Source: an endosymbiont of Escarpia spicata
GTDB lineage: Bacteria; Pseudomonadota; Gammaproteobacteria; Chromatiales; Chromatiaceae
DNA: 64,000 nt
NCBI GenBank assembly: GCA_003349915.1
Contig: QFXE01000008.1
Coordinates: 295,229-359,228, forward strand
Direction of reading: 5' to 3'
Positions 63,705 through 64,000 of this stretch are shown one piece after another. The notes beneath the pieces are model-generated. The model was not told the origin of the DNA and did no database searches. It saw only the letters and a program-made list of their open reading frames with translations. Position 1 is the stretch's first letter, and the number at the start of each line of letters is the position of its first letter. Position numbers and translations under genes: made by a program.

Positions 63705-64000
63705 TTAGGCATTTTTTGGTGGCCATTCATCATGTTGTGGAACTCCTTCAGGGATGATTTCCCAGGATGCCTTAGAACCTACAAAAATATGCATTCCAAT
63801 CTCTATTTCTGGATCACCTTCTACACACCCTAAAGTAACTCCATTAATTTTGTCATTATATGTACCACAAAGTGTTGAGCCGCATATGCTACAGAAAAGC
63901 AATCCTGCACCACTTTTTGATTCGTAGCTGGTTAGTCAATTTTCTCCACTTACCCATGAGAATTCTTCTGGTACTAAGAAATGGACCCCGGTATTCGGAC
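63705..64000 (-). pseudogene. GFA/CENP-V-family protein, C-terminal part with in-frame stop
   Basis: Read on the minus strand from the window end, the frame gives FLVPEEFSWVSGEN, a TGA stop, then LTSYESKSGAGLLFCSICGS and GVTLGCVEGDPEIEIGMHIF to PQHDEWPP. These are glutathione-dependent formaldehyde-activating (GFA) family features, including the CSICG zinc pair. The TGA within a conserved segment, at 63929-63931, suggests a broken gene; the N-terminus lies beyond the window. Confidence 0.7.

Overview
The window reads as an ordinary gammaproteobacterial chromosome carrying several accessory blocks. The housekeeping order (accB-accC-prmA-zinc-ribbon gene-dusB-fis-purH, dsbD-cutA-fxsA-groESL, glnE-ilvE-waaF-waaC) is the arrangement known from Pseudomonas/Chromatiales-type genomes. 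The archaeal-style Mrp/complex-I module, the two-component and TIR genes, and at least five families of short dispersed palindromes suggest a free-living or symbiotic chemolithotroph-like gammaproteobacterium. That last point is inference; no rRNA or other decisive taxonomic marker is present.

Layout. 1-3193: purH, fis and dusB (minus strand). 3194-3884: intergenic DNA with an ISAzo13-type transposase remnant. 3885-13583: a seven-gene plus-strand cassette. It encodes an HtrA-like protease, a von Willebrand A protein resembling the periplasmic half of the T6SS kinase PpkA, an ABC ATPase/permease pair and a formylglycine-generating-enzyme-fold protein resembling TagT/TagS/TagR, and two coiled-coil envelope proteins. 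It splits a normally continuous prmA-...-dusB-fis block. 13636-18066: zinc-ribbon/DUF3426 gene, prmA, accC, accB, aroQ. 18301-23889: TlpA-like protein, a DsbD with two alpha domains, cutA, a membrane protein, fxsA and an unknown anchored protein. 24258-26451: groESL behind a promoter overlapping a CIRCE operator.

26670-38398 is a 14-gene operon: Mrp antiporter subunits, two NuoL/M/N-type channels, NuoH-, B-, C- and D-like subunits, then a NuoI-like ferredoxin fused to a GltD-type FAD/NAD(P)H module, and a ferritin-like protein. The order matches archaeal Mbx/Mbs operons as I recall them. The NuoD-like subunit keeps only one cysteine of each NiFe-ligand pair, so it should not be a hydrogenase. 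I read it as an ion-pumping NAD(P)H-linked Mbx-type complex. 38502-39424 is a NorE/NorF-like pair, followed by an isochorismatase-family hydrolase.

40414-44752 is a compact conflict-system-like block: a TIR protein with an N-terminal EAD11-like adaptor, a free-standing EAD11-like protein, an ABC ATPase with a helical N-terminus, and a large membrane protein with an internal duplication. It is followed by a histidine phosphatase, a 2-phosphoglycerate-kinase-like protein, a CHASE histidine kinase and a response regulator. 49463-59990: a small anchored protein, glnE, ilvE, a zinc-finger protein and a six-gene LPS-core glycosyltransferase run. 60147-64000: a decaying accessory end with a phosphatase, toxin-antitoxin genes (one broken), a group II intron fragment, an IS630-type fragment, a VF530-family gene and a broken GFA-family gene.
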